From positions 1-18,294 of the forward strand of contig JBEPZO010000038.1 of assembly GCA_041640815.1 (NCBI GenBank): a stretch of DNA of 18,294 nt. Reading direction: 5' to 3'. The DNA is from JANWZL01 sp041640815 (GTDB lineage Bacteria > Pseudomonadota > Gammaproteobacteria > Burkholderiales > Thiobacillaceae). Shown in pieces: positions 7,079-14,084 of the stretch (within the stretch, counting starts at the first letter, position 1; each line of letters opens with the position of its first letter). A model generated the notes under the pieces. It saw only the letters and a program-made list of their open reading frames with translations. It had not been told where the DNA came from and did no database searches. A program made the position numbers and the translations under genes.

Positions 7079-8263
7079 ATGCAACCGACCATAATCCTCA
7101 AGCCAGGGCGCGACAAGTCGCTGCGCCGTCGTCACCCCTGGATCTATGACGGCGCCATCGCTCGGGTCAGCGGCGCGCCCAAGGCCGGCGCGACGGTAGC
7201 CGTGCAGGATGCCGATGGGGCATTCCTGGCCTGGGCCGCTTATAACCCGAGCTCTCAGATCGCGGCCCGCGTCTTTAGCTTTCGCGAGGACGAGCGCGTC
7301 GATGCCGCCTTGATCGGTCGCCGCCTCGATGCGGCGATTGCCTACCGCGCCAGGCTCGCCATCGATAGCGACGCTTGTCGCCTAGTCTATGGCGAGGCGG
7401 ACGGTTTGCCTGGCGTCGTCGTCGACCGTTATGGCGCGGTGCTCGTGCTCCAGCTCACCGCCGCTGGCGCGGAGGCATGGCGCGAGGTGATCATCGAGGC
7501 GCTCGTCGAGCGCTTCCCCGAGGCAGTCCTTTACGAGCGTTCCGACGCCGAGGTACGCCTGCTGGAAGGCTTGGCGCCGCGGGTGGGGGTGATCCGCGGC
7601 GCGCTGCCACAACCGCTGGAAATCCATGAATACGGCCTGCGCTTCAAGGTGGATGTAGCGCGCGGCCACAAGACCGGTTTCTACCTCGACCAGCGCGAGA
7701 ACAGGCGCCTTGTGGCAGCGTATGCGCGCGAGCGCGACGTGCTCAACTGCTTCGCCTATACCGGTGCCTTCACCGTGCACGCCCTCGCGGCCGGGGCACG
7801 CTCGGTGCTCTCTGTGGACAGCTCCGCAGAGGTGTTGCAGCTGGCGGCCGAGCACGTGGCGCGCAATGGCTTGGATCTGGCGCGCTGTGCCTGGCGCACG
7901 GCCGACGTGTTCCAGGAGTTGCGCCGGCTGCGCGACGCCGGTCGGCGTTTCGGCCTGATCATCCTCGACCCACCCAAGTTTGCACCCACGCACCAGCTGG
8001 TGGGCAAGGCGGCGCGCGGCTACAAGGACATCAACCTGATGGCCATGAAGCTGCTCGAGCCTGGCGGCATACTGGCCACCTTCTCCTGTTCCGGCGGGGT
8101 GAGCGCCGATCTGTTCCAGAAGATCGTCGCCAGTGCGGCCTGGGATGCAGGGGTCGAGTTACGCTTGCTCGCCCGTATGGGCCAGGCAGCGGACCATCCG
8201 GTGAGCCTCGCTTACCCGGAAGGGGAGTATCTCAAAGGGCTGCTGCTCTACCGCTTAAGCTGA
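7079..8263 (+). CDS. rlmI: 23S rRNA (cytosine(1962)-C5)-methyltransferase
   Basis: 394 residues, against 396 for E. coli RlmI (recalled). The N-terminal PUA domain starts LKPGRDKSLRRRHPWIYDGA. A central segment GHKTGFYLDQRENR leads into the Rossmann methyltransferase domain, with SAM-binding NCFAYTG (223-229), the acidic VDSS, DPPKF (297-301), and FSCSGG whose Cys337 is the likely catalytic nucleophile. The end AADHPVSLAYPEGEYLKGL is typical. It methylates C1962 of 23S rRNA with SAM. The frame is open to a TTG at 7055, which has AAGAAAG just upstream, but the ATG at 7079 fits the family N-terminus; the start is uncertain by 8 residues. The gene is convergent with dsbA, 24 bp away. Confidence 0.93.
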   Translation: MQPTIILKPGRDKSLRRRHPWIYDGAIARVSGAPKAGATVAVQDADGAFLAWAAYNPSSQIAARVFSFREDERVDAALIGRRLDAAIAYRARLAIDSDACRLVYGEADGLPGVVVDRYGAVLVLQLTAAGAEAWREVIIEALVERFPEAVLYERSDAEVRLLEGLAPRVGVIRGALPQPLEIHEYGLRFKVDVARGHKTGFYLDQRENRRLVAAYARERDVLNCFAYTGAFTVHALAAGARSVLSVDSSAEVLQLAAEHVARNGLDLARCAWRTADVFQELRRLRDAGRRFGLIILDPPKFAPTHQLVGKAARGYKDINLMAMKLLEPGGILATFSCSGGVSADLFQKIVASAAWDAGVELRLLARMGQAADHPVSLAYPEGEYLKGLLLYRLS

Positions 8264-8292
8264 GGCCGGCGGATATCGGCGGGCCGCTCAGC
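8259..8292. terminator. Possible bidirectional stem between rlmI and dsbA
   Basis: GCTGAGGCC (8259-8267) can pair with GGCC-(GC bulge)-TCAGC (8282-8292), giving 9 bp with a 2-nt bulge and a 14-nt loop. The stem contains the stop codons of both converging genes. There is no T tract on either side, so classical intrinsic termination is unlikely; the structure may only slow or protect the transcript ends. Confidence 0.25.
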
Positions 8293-8923
8293 GCTTGTCC
8301 CTTTCCTGCTCGATCAGCTCGTCGAGCACCTTGAACAGCGCCTTCTGCCCGCCGGTGAGGTCGGCAGAGGTTTGGTACTTGCCATTGACGACGAAGGCCG
8401 GCACGCCGGTGATCTTGTAGCGTGCGGTGAGCTGCTTGGCGCGCGCGGCCTTGACGTTGACCGAGAAGGAATGGTACGCCTCGGCGATCCTTTTGCGCGC
8501 CACGCCCTGGCTGGCGGCCCAGTCGAAGAAGGTTTCGGGGTCGTTGAGGTCGATGCGCTCGCGATGGATGGCCGTGAACACGGCGCCGTGCAGCCTGGCG
8601 AGCTCCCCCACGGCCTCCAGGGCATAGAACACGCGGGCGAGCGGCAGCCAGCCGTCGTTGAGCACTGCCGGTTGCCGGCGCAAAACCACATGCGCCGGCA
8701 GGCGCTTGGCCCAGGCCTCGAGTTCCGGTTCCAGCTCGGCGCAGTGAGGGCAGCGATACCAGAAGAATTCGATCACCTCGACCTTGCCGCGCGGGACATC
8801 GACGGCCTGGGCTGGTGTGAGCTCGATGTAGTCCTTACCCCATTCGGCCGCCTGCAAGGGCGTAACGAACAGCCCAAGGACCAGGCTAGCGGCGAGCATG
8901 ATGCGGCGCAGGGGGAAGTGCAT
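8288..8923 (-). CDS. dsbA: Thiol:disulfide interchange protein DsbA
   Basis: 211-residue periplasmic oxidase that donates disulfide bonds to newly exported proteins and is re-oxidised by DsbB. The signal peptide has Arg-Arg at 6-7, a hydrophobic stretch LAASLVLGLFVTPL, and likely cleavage after Ala25 (LQA-AEW). In the thioredoxin fold, the active site is CPHC (58-61), the same dipeptide as in E. coli DsbA, and the cis-proline loop is GVP (Pro175). The start is fixed by an excellent Shine-Dalgarno sequence AAGGAGG four bases before the ATG; the frame extends further upstream, but those residues overlap the SPOR gene and would bury the signal peptide. It is the last gene of the argS-SPOR-dsbA operon, 10 bp after the SPOR stop. 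No dsbB is in the window. Confidence 0.95.
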   Translation of the reverse strand: MHFPLRRIMLAASLVLGLFVTPLQAAEWGKDYIELTPAQAVDVPRGKVEVIEFFWYRCPHCAELEPELEAWAKRLPAHVVLRRQPAVLNDGWLPLARVFYALEAVGELARLHGAVFTAIHRERIDLNDPETFFDWAASQGVARKRIAEAYHSFSVNVKAARAKQLTARYKITGVPAFVVNGKYQTSADLTGGQKALFKVLDELIEQERDKR

Positions 8924-8927
8924 GGGT

Positions 8928-8934
8928 CCTCCTT
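8928..8934 (-). promoter_or_regulatory. Perfect ribosome-binding site of dsbA
   Basis: On the minus strand the sequence reads TAAAGGAGGACCCATG. The stop codon TAA of the SPOR gene shares two bases with the AAGGAGG Shine-Dalgarno sequence, and the dsbA ATG follows four bases later. This settles the dsbA start and suggests ribosomes finishing the SPOR gene can re-initiate. Most other genes here have weak or no visible Shine-Dalgarno sequence, so this one probably drives high expression. Confidence 0.85.
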
Positions 8935-9620
8935 TAAGGCGAAGAAGACTGCTCTTTGAGCAAACGCGGTTCGAAATTGTTTTCTGACAGCGTATCCAGT
9001 GCCGCGAGGGCATCGTCCTCGGTCTTGAATGGCCCCACACGCACGCGGTGCAGCACCGCCTCGCCGCTGGTCACCTGCTGGATCTGTACCGGTAGGCCGA
9101 GCAGGACGAGTCGGGCCTTGAGGCGGTCGGCGTCCTGTGCCTGCTTGAGCGCAGCCACCTGTAGCCACCAGACCTCGCGCACGAGCTTTTGCTGCGGCGA
9201 TTTGCCGTTCGGCTCGCCCGGCAAGATGTCGAAGAAGGTGTAGTCGGCGCGGGCGGATGGGGCCGATGGGCGCACCGCTGGCGTGGGGACGGGCTTGGCC
9301 GGCGGCTGCGCTTTCGGCGCTGTAGGGGGAGGGGCGGGCTTGGGCTGAGGGCGGCCTGCCATCGCGGGCAGGGGAGTTAACGCCGCGTCGGCCGGGGCCG
9401 CGGCCTCGGGCATGCCAGGCGGTGTGGCTGGGGGCGGGCTTGCGGTCTGTTGGCTAGGTTTAAACGGCGAGGGTTTGCTCAGCAGGTACCAGGCGATGCC
9501 GGCCGCCACCACCAGCCCCGCCACCAGGCCGATCGCGATGCCGAGGAACAGGCCACCGCCACGCCGGCGGGGGGCTTGCTCGAGGGCGGCGCGTCGACCG
9601 TTGCGCTGAGGCCTGGTCAT
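8934..9620 (-). CDS. SPOR-domain membrane protein (FtsN/DedD-like)
   Basis: 228 residues. The short cytoplasmic N-terminus is rich in Arg and Lys. One membrane helix lies at about 24-47 (LFLGIAIGLVAGLVVAAGIA). A Pro/Ala-rich periplasmic linker (about 50-122) follows, then the segment YTFFDILPGEPNG (127-139). A C-terminal SPOR domain (about 148-222) shows the repeated pattern WWLQVAAL...A..LKARL and HRVRVGPFKTEDDALAAL. SPOR domains bind glycan strands stripped of stem peptides at the division septum. The layout matches FtsN-type proteins, but the FtsA-binding and FtsN essential regions cannot be assigned from sequence alone, so no symbol is given. It lies 18 bp after argS and 10 bp before dsbA in one operon, an arrangement known in other betaproteobacteria. 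Confidence 0.9.
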   Translation of the reverse strand: MTRPQRNGRRAALEQAPRRRGGGLFLGIAIGLVAGLVVAAGIAWYLLSKPSPFKPSQQTASPPPATPPGMPEAAAPADAALTPLPAMAGRPQPKPAPPPTAPKAQPPAKPVPTPAVRPSAPSARADYTFFDILPGEPNGKSPQQKLVREVWWLQVAALKQAQDADRLKARLVLLGLPVQIQQVTSGEAVLHRVRVGPFKTEDDALAALDTLSENNFEPRLLKEQSSSP

Positions 9621-9638
9621 GGGCTGCGGCGGTGCCGC

Positions 9639-11414
9639 TCACATCCGGTCGGGCGCCGACACGCCCAACAAGGACAAGCCCGTGCGCAGCACGCGGCGGG
9701 TGGCGGCGATGAGCTGCAGCCGCGCCAGCCTCAGCGCCTCGTCCTCGACCAGGAACTGACAGGTGGTGTAAAGCCCGTGCAGGTCGGCTGCCAGGTCCTT
9801 TAGGTAATAAGCGATGAGGTGCGGCGCCAGATCCGCGGCAGCGGCGGCGACCACCTCCGGAAACTCAGCCAGGCGGCGCATTAGCTTGAGCTCATCGGGA
9901 TGGGTGAGCAGGCCGGCATCGGCCTGTAGCAGATCGCCCTCCATGCCCCCCCACGCCGCGAGTACGCTCGAGATGCGGGCATGGGCGTACTGGATGTAGT
10001 AGACGGGGTTGTCGTTACTCTGGCTTTTCGCCAGATCGAGGTCGAAGTCCAGGTGCTGGTCGGACTTCCTCAAAACGTAGAAAAAGCGACAGGCATCGTT
10101 ACCCACCTCTTCGCGCAGCTGCCGCAAGGTGACGTATTCGCCCGCGCGCGTGGACATGGGTACCTTCTGGCCGTGGCGGTAGAGCACGGCGAACTGCACC
10201 AGGGCGACGGTGAGGCGGTCGGGCTCGAGCCCGAGCGCCTTGAGCGCCCCTTTCACGCGGGCGATGTAGCCGTGGTGGTCGGCGCCCCAGACGTCGATGA
10301 CGCGGTCGAAGCCGCGCTCGAACTTGTTCAGATGGTAGGCGATGTCGGCGGCGAAATAGGTATATTGACCATTTTCACGCCGCACCACGCGGTCCTTCTC
10401 GTCACCGAAGGCGGTGGAGCGAAACCACAGGGCGCCATCTTGCTCGTACAGATGCCCCCCTGCGGCCAGCCGCTCCAGGGCCCGGTCGATGAGGCCGGCC
10501 TCGTGCAGGCTGCGCTCGGAAAACCAGTGGTCGAAGGTGACGCCGAACTCGGTCAGGTCGTTACGGCAGTCGCCGAGTTGTTCCTCCAGGGCGAAGCCGT
10601 GAAAGTAGGCATAGTCCTGGCCCAACAACCGCTTGGCGGCGGCGATGAGGGCGTCGAGCGCCGCCTCCGCCGCCGCCTTGGCGTCGGCGCTACGGGCGTA
10701 GTCCTCGGCGCTGGGCACCGGTGGCACGCCGCTCATCACCTCGGCGCGGCTGCGCTTGTAGCGGTCGGTATGTAGCGCATAGATGCTCTTCGCCATCGCC
10801 CGCACATAATCGCCCTGATAGGCATTGGGCGGAAAGGGGATGTGCTCGCCCGTGAGCTCGAGGTAGCGCAGCCAGGTCGACAGGGCGAGGATGTCCATCT
10901 GCCGGCCGGCGTCGTTGACGTAAAACTCGCGCGTCACCGCATAGCCGGCGTAGCCCAACACATTGGCCAGGCTCGCCCCATAGGCGGCACCGCGGCCGTG
11001 CCCCACGTGTAGCGGGCCGGTGGGATTGGCGGAGACGAACTCCACCTGCACGCGCTCGCCGCGCCCCAGCCCGACACGGCCATATTCCGCCCCCAGGCTC
11101 AGGATGTGGGCGGGCAGCGCCTGCCACAGCGCGGGCTTGAGGAAGATGTTGATGAAGCCCGGGCCGGCCACTTCCACCTTGTCCACCCACTCGCTTGCGG
11201 GCAGGGCGGCCACCAGTTCGGCTGCCACCTCGCGCGGATTGCGCCTGAGGCTGCGGGCTAGCTGCATGGCGAGATTGCAGGCCCAGTCGCCATGCGATGC
11301 CTGCTTGGGGCGTTGAAGCTCGATGCAGCTATCGGCACCCGGTGCGACGCGGGCGAGGGCCTGGCGGAAGAGCTCCGTCAGGTGCGACTTGGGCTCGATG
11401 TAGCGCAGGGTCAT
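9639..11414 (-). CDS. argS: Arginyl-tRNA synthetase
   Basis: 591-residue class I aminoacyl-tRNA synthetase that charges tRNA-Arg. An N-terminal additional domain (KVEVAGPGFINIFL) precedes the Rossmann catalytic core with ANPTGPLHVGHGRGA. The HIGH motif is HVGH (136-139) and the KMSKS loop is degenerate, PMSTR (419-423), as is usual in ArgRS. The C-terminal anticodon-binding helical domain contains NPVYYIQYAHARISS and ends LGVSAPDRM, the canonical family end. The frame is open 24 codons further upstream, but the ATG at 11414 (MTLRYIEPKSHL) gives the family start. A TATAAT box lies about 28 bp upstream. First gene of the operon with the SPOR protein and dsbA. Confidence 0.96.
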   Translation of the reverse strand: MTLRYIEPKSHLTELFRQALARVAPGADSCIELQRPKQASHGDWACNLAMQLARSLRRNPREVAAELVAALPASEWVDKVEVAGPGFINIFLKPALWQALPAHILSLGAEYGRVGLGRGERVQVEFVSANPTGPLHVGHGRGAAYGASLANVLGYAGYAVTREFYVNDAGRQMDILALSTWLRYLELTGEHIPFPPNAYQGDYVRAMAKSIYALHTDRYKRSRAEVMSGVPPVPSAEDYARSADAKAAAEAALDALIAAAKRLLGQDYAYFHGFALEEQLGDCRNDLTEFGVTFDHWFSERSLHEAGLIDRALERLAAGGHLYEQDGALWFRSTAFGDEKDRVVRRENGQYTYFAADIAYHLNKFERGFDRVIDVWGADHHGYIARVKGALKALGLEPDRLTVALVQFAVLYRHGQKVPMSTRAGEYVTLRQLREEVGNDACRFFYVLRKSDQHLDFDLDLAKSQSNDNPVYYIQYAHARISSVLAAWGGMEGDLLQADAGLLTHPDELKLMRRLAEFPEVVAAAAADLAPHLIAYYLKDLAADLHGLYTTCQFLVEDEALRLARLQLIAATRRVLRTGLSLLGVSAPDRM

Positions 11415-11441
11415 GATGACGGTAATCGGTACGATGCCGCG

Positions 11442-11447
11442 ATTATA
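11442..11447 (-). promoter_or_regulatory. Possible -10 box of the argS operon
   Basis: The minus strand reads TATAAT (11447 to 11442), about 28 bp before the chosen argS ATG, so transcription would start near 11435 and leave a leader of about 20 nt. No good -35 hexamer lies 16-18 bp upstream. The box sits in the 93-bp gap after priA, which fits a promoter for argS separate from priA transcription. Confidence 0.4.
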
Positions 11448-11507
11448 AGGGAGGCCGACAGGGGACGGGCTAAGCGTGGCCGGCAAGGGCTAGCTCGACG
11501 CCAGGCG

Positions 11508-13685
11508 TCAAAACGCGATCGGGTCGACGTCCAGCACCCAGTTTAGGCCAGGGGCCGGTAGCTCGCGCAGGCTTTGCGCCCAGTGCGAGAGGAAGGCCTG
11601 CAGGCGGCTGCGCGAGGGCGATTGCACCAACAGTTGCCAGCGCGCGCGGTCGGCCACCTTGGCGAGCAGGGCCGGCGCGGGGTCGAAAACGCTCACGCCA
11701 TGGGCATAGGCGAGGGCGCGGCTGCGGGCCGCCTCGAGAAAGGCCTGTGCCGTCGCATCGTTGCGCGCATCCACGCGCAGCATGGCCTGGCGCACATAGG
11801 GCGGAAACTGTGCCTGGCGCCGCTCACTGAGCGCACGCTCGGCATAGGCCGGGTAGTCGTGCCGCAGCAGGGCCTGGTACAGCGGGTGCTGTGGATAGGC
11901 AGTCTGCACCAGGACCCGGCCGGCCTCGCCGCCGCGGCCAGCGCGGCCGGCGACCTGCATGAGTTGGGCGAACAGACGCTCGCCGGCGCGGAAGTCGGCC
12001 GACAGCAGCGCGCCGTCCGCCCCCACCACGCCCACCAAGGTAAGGCGCGGGAAGTCATGGCCTTTGGCCAGGATCTGCGTGCCGACCAAGATGTCCACCT
12101 CGCCTTCGCGCACCGCCTCGCGCACCGCGGCAAAGCGGCCCTTGCGCGCCACCGAGTCGCGGTCCACCCTGAGGATGCGGGCAGCGGGAAAGTGCTCGCG
12201 CAGCGTCTCCTCCAGCCGCTGCGTGCCCTGCCCAGAGGCGCGCAGATCCAGTGCGCCGCACTGCGGGCACGCTGCCGGCGGCGCTTGGGTCAGGCCGCAA
12301 TGATGGCACTGCAGGCGAAACCCCCGTTGCTGGCGATGCAATACCAGGTGGGCAGCGCAGCGCGGGCAGGGGATGACGTAGCCACAGGCATTGCAGAACA
12401 GGGTGGGGGCATAGCCGCGCCGGTTGATGAACACCAGGCTTTGGGCGCCGCGCCCGAGGTTTTCCGCCAGGGCGGCGAGCAAGGCGGCGCTTAGGCCCTG
12501 CCGGGGCCGATCGGCACGGATGTCGATGAGCTCAACCTCGGGCAGGGTTGCCCGGCCGGCGCGCGCCGGCAGGTCAAGGCGGCGGTAGCGGCCGTGCTGG
12601 GCATTGAACCAGGTCTCCAGGGCCGGCGTGGCGGAGCCGAGCACAACGGGCACCCTGGCTTGTCTTGCCCGCCAGACGGCGACATCGCGCGCGTTGTAGC
12701 GCAGCCCTTCCATCTGCTTGTAAGAGGGGTCGTGTTCCTCGTCGACGACGATGAGGCCGAGCCGCTCCAGCGGTGCGAACACCGCCAGCCGGGTGCCCAG
12801 GACGATGTCCGCCCGACCCTGCAGGCAAGCGAGCCAATTGGCGGCGCGCTCGCCATCGCTCAAGCCGCTGTGCAGGCTAAGCAGACGGGCTGCCGGGAAG
12901 CGGCGCCGGAAGCGTTCGGTCAGCTGCGGCGTCAGATGGATCTCCGGCGCGAGCACCAGGGCTTGTCGGCCTTGTTGCAGCACCGCTTCGATCAGGCGCA
13001 GATAGACCTCGGTCTTGCCGCTACCGGTGACGCCGAAGAGTAGCCAGGCATGGAATTGGTCGCTCTGCGCCAAGATGGCGTCCACCGCCGCCTGCTGTTC
13101 GGCCCCGAGCGCTGGGGGCGTCTCCAGAGTCTCCATCGCCATCGGCTGCGCATGCGGCTCGACCGGTTCGATCCAACCGCGTTTGAGCCAGGCGCGCAGG
13201 CTGGCGCGCAGACCGGCCAACTCCGCCGCCGTCGCCGGTCCGCTCGTTAGCCGCTCGGCGAGCCGACGTTGGGCGCTGGCGCGCACCGGCAGCGTCTGCA
13301 TCGCCTGCTTGCCTGCTGGCGTCAGGGCATAGGCGACCGGTTGCGGGCGAGGTGCGGCGCGTCGTTTGAACGGCGGCGGCAGGAGCGACAGGAGGCTCGC
13401 GCCGTAGGGGTGGTGGTAATAGTCGGCGGCAAAGCGTGCCAGGGCGAGCACCGAAGGCGGTAGCGGCGGCAGCTCGCGATCGACGGCCAAAAGGGGCTTG
13501 AGCTGCTCGGCGGGCAAGTCGGAGCGATCGGCAAGGCCGACCAGAATGCCCCAGCACTCGCGCCGCCCGAACGACACCCGTACCCGCCGCCCGATGTCGG
13601 CCGTAGCCACCGGGCAGTCTGCCGGGACGAGGTAGTCGAAGGTACGGGCAAGCGGGGTGTCGAGGGCGACGATGGCGATGGTCAT
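11508..13685 (-). CDS. priA: Primosomal protein N' (replication restart helicase PriA)
   Basis: 725 residues (E. coli 732, recalled). PriA recognises stalled forks and D-loops and reloads the replicative helicase through PriB/DnaT/DnaC-type partners. The N-terminal 3' DNA-binding domain starts IVALDTPLARTFDYLVP. The helicase core has Walker A GVTGSGKT (218-225), DEEH (315-318), LGSATPALE (349-357), and motif V/VI around VGTQILAKGHDFP and QVAGRAGRG. Between the lobes is the zinc module with eight cysteines (C431, C434, C440, C443, C460, C463, C473, C476), all in place for two Zn ions. The start ATG at 13685 matches the family N-terminus but has no clear Shine-Dalgarno sequence. Upstream is an AT-rich region with DnaA boxes; downstream is argS, 93 bp away, on the same strand. 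Confidence 0.97.
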   Translation of the reverse strand: MTIAIVALDTPLARTFDYLVPADCPVATADIGRRVRVSFGRRECWGILVGLADRSDLPAEQLKPLLAVDRELPPLPPSVLALARFAADYYHHPYGASLLSLLPPPFKRRAAPRPQPVAYALTPAGKQAMQTLPVRASAQRRLAERLTSGPATAAELAGLRASLRAWLKRGWIEPVEPHAQPMAMETLETPPALGAEQQAAVDAILAQSDQFHAWLLFGVTGSGKTEVYLRLIEAVLQQGRQALVLAPEIHLTPQLTERFRRRFPAARLLSLHSGLSDGERAANWLACLQGRADIVLGTRLAVFAPLERLGLIVVDEEHDPSYKQMEGLRYNARDVAVWRARQARVPVVLGSATPALETWFNAQHGRYRRLDLPARAGRATLPEVELIDIRADRPRQGLSAALLAALAENLGRGAQSLVFINRRGYAPTLFCNACGYVIPCPRCAAHLVLHRQQRGFRLQCHHCGLTQAPPAACPQCGALDLRASGQGTQRLEETLREHFPAARILRVDRDSVARKGRFAAVREAVREGEVDILVGTQILAKGHDFPRLTLVGVVGADGALLSADFRAGERLFAQLMQVAGRAGRGGEAGRVLVQTAYPQHPLYQALLRHDYPAYAERALSERRQAQFPPYVRQAMLRVDARNDATAQAFLEAARSRALAYAHGVSVFDPAPALLAKVADRARWQLLVQSPSRSRLQAFLSHWAQSLRELPAPGLNWVLDVDPIAF

Positions 13686-13834
13686 GATGGACGAGCACGC
13701 GCTCGCCAGTACCTATCAGGGTGTAGGCAAGCGGTCATCGTTTAAGGTCTGTATCGAGCCGATGTTGGTAAGCGAACTTAATGTTTTTTCTAAAATTCCG
13801 CTCTATCCAACTGTGTTTTTGAACTTTTTCAAGA

Positions 13835-13869
13835 CTATCCACGTAATCTGTGGATAAGTTTGTGGACAA
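13835..13869 (-). promoter_or_regulatory. Cluster of three DnaA-box sequences
   Basis: On the minus strand TTATCCACA (13857-13849) is the perfect consensus DnaA box, and TTGTCCACA (13869-13861), with one mismatch, is in the same orientation 3 bp away. A third, weaker site reads CTATCCACG on the plus strand (13835-13843), with the core TATCCAC intact and facing the other way. Three such sites in 35 bp is very unlikely by chance in GC-rich DNA. Binding is inferred from sequence only. Confidence 0.65.
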
Positions 13870-14009
13870 GGCTGCGACTTAAGCCTGTAATCCGTTGAAA
13901 TCTCTGTGCTGCGACTATATCGCACAAAAAAGCGACAGTCGCGAACCGTATATTTTTCAATGAGTTATAAGAACACATGGTGTTTGACGAGAAAGACGGG
14001 ATATGTTAG

Positions 14010-14084
14010 GCGCATCAGCTCGCAACGTGTGCATAAGTGCTGGCAATTCGACTCGGTAGCGGGACGCTTAGCGAGCTGATGCGC
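14010..14084. repeat. Perfect 14-bp inverted repeat spanning the dacB stop
   Basis: GCGCATCAGCTCGC (14010-14023) and GCGAGCTGATGCGC (14071-14084) are exact reverse complements with a 47-nt spacer. The right arm codes for the last residues of dacB, next to its TAA stop; the left arm is intergenic. It could form a long-looped stem at the 3' end of the dacB mRNA, which might stop or protect the transcript. It could also be a protein-binding site in DNA. There is no T tract typical of an intrinsic terminator. Confidence 0.75.
14028..14036 (-). promoter_or_regulatory. DnaA box, TTATGCACA
   Basis: The minus strand reads TTATGCACA, an exact match to the TTATNCACA consensus, in the same orientation as the two main boxes at 13849-13869 and about 160 bp from them. 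It lies in the loop of the 14-bp inverted repeat around the end of dacB. Confidence 0.6.

Larger units (their letters stand above)
13686..14067. other. AT-rich gene-free region with DnaA boxes, between dacB and priA
   Basis: 382 bp with no plausible gene. Positions 13777-13833 are only about 30% GC (17 of 57 bases counted), in sharp contrast to the GC-rich genes on both sides. Next to this segment are DnaA-box-like 9-mers, the best being TTATCCACA and TTATGCACA. Further right are repeated GCGAC words and a small perfect inverted repeat GCGAC-A-GTCGC (13932-13942). The region must hold the priA promoter (minus strand) and the end of the dacB transcript. An AT-rich segment beside clustered DnaA boxes is the general design of a replication origin, but DnaA-controlled promoters and titration sites look similar. 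No dnaA or dnaN is within the window. Confidence 0.6.

Noticed and set aside
8924..9040. Upstream extension of dsbA
   Set aside because: It overlaps the SPOR gene and would hide the signal peptide. The perfect AAGGAGG before the ATG at 8923 decides the start.
11415..11486. 24-codon extension of argS
   Set aside because: It contains the TATAAT box and has no similarity to ArgRS. The family N-terminus begins at the ATG at 11414.
11497..11509. GACGCC-A-GGCGTC inverted repeat at the priA stop as a terminator
   Set aside because: The usable stem is about 5 bp, there is no T tract on the minus strand, and half lies next to the stop codon; such GC pairs are common here.
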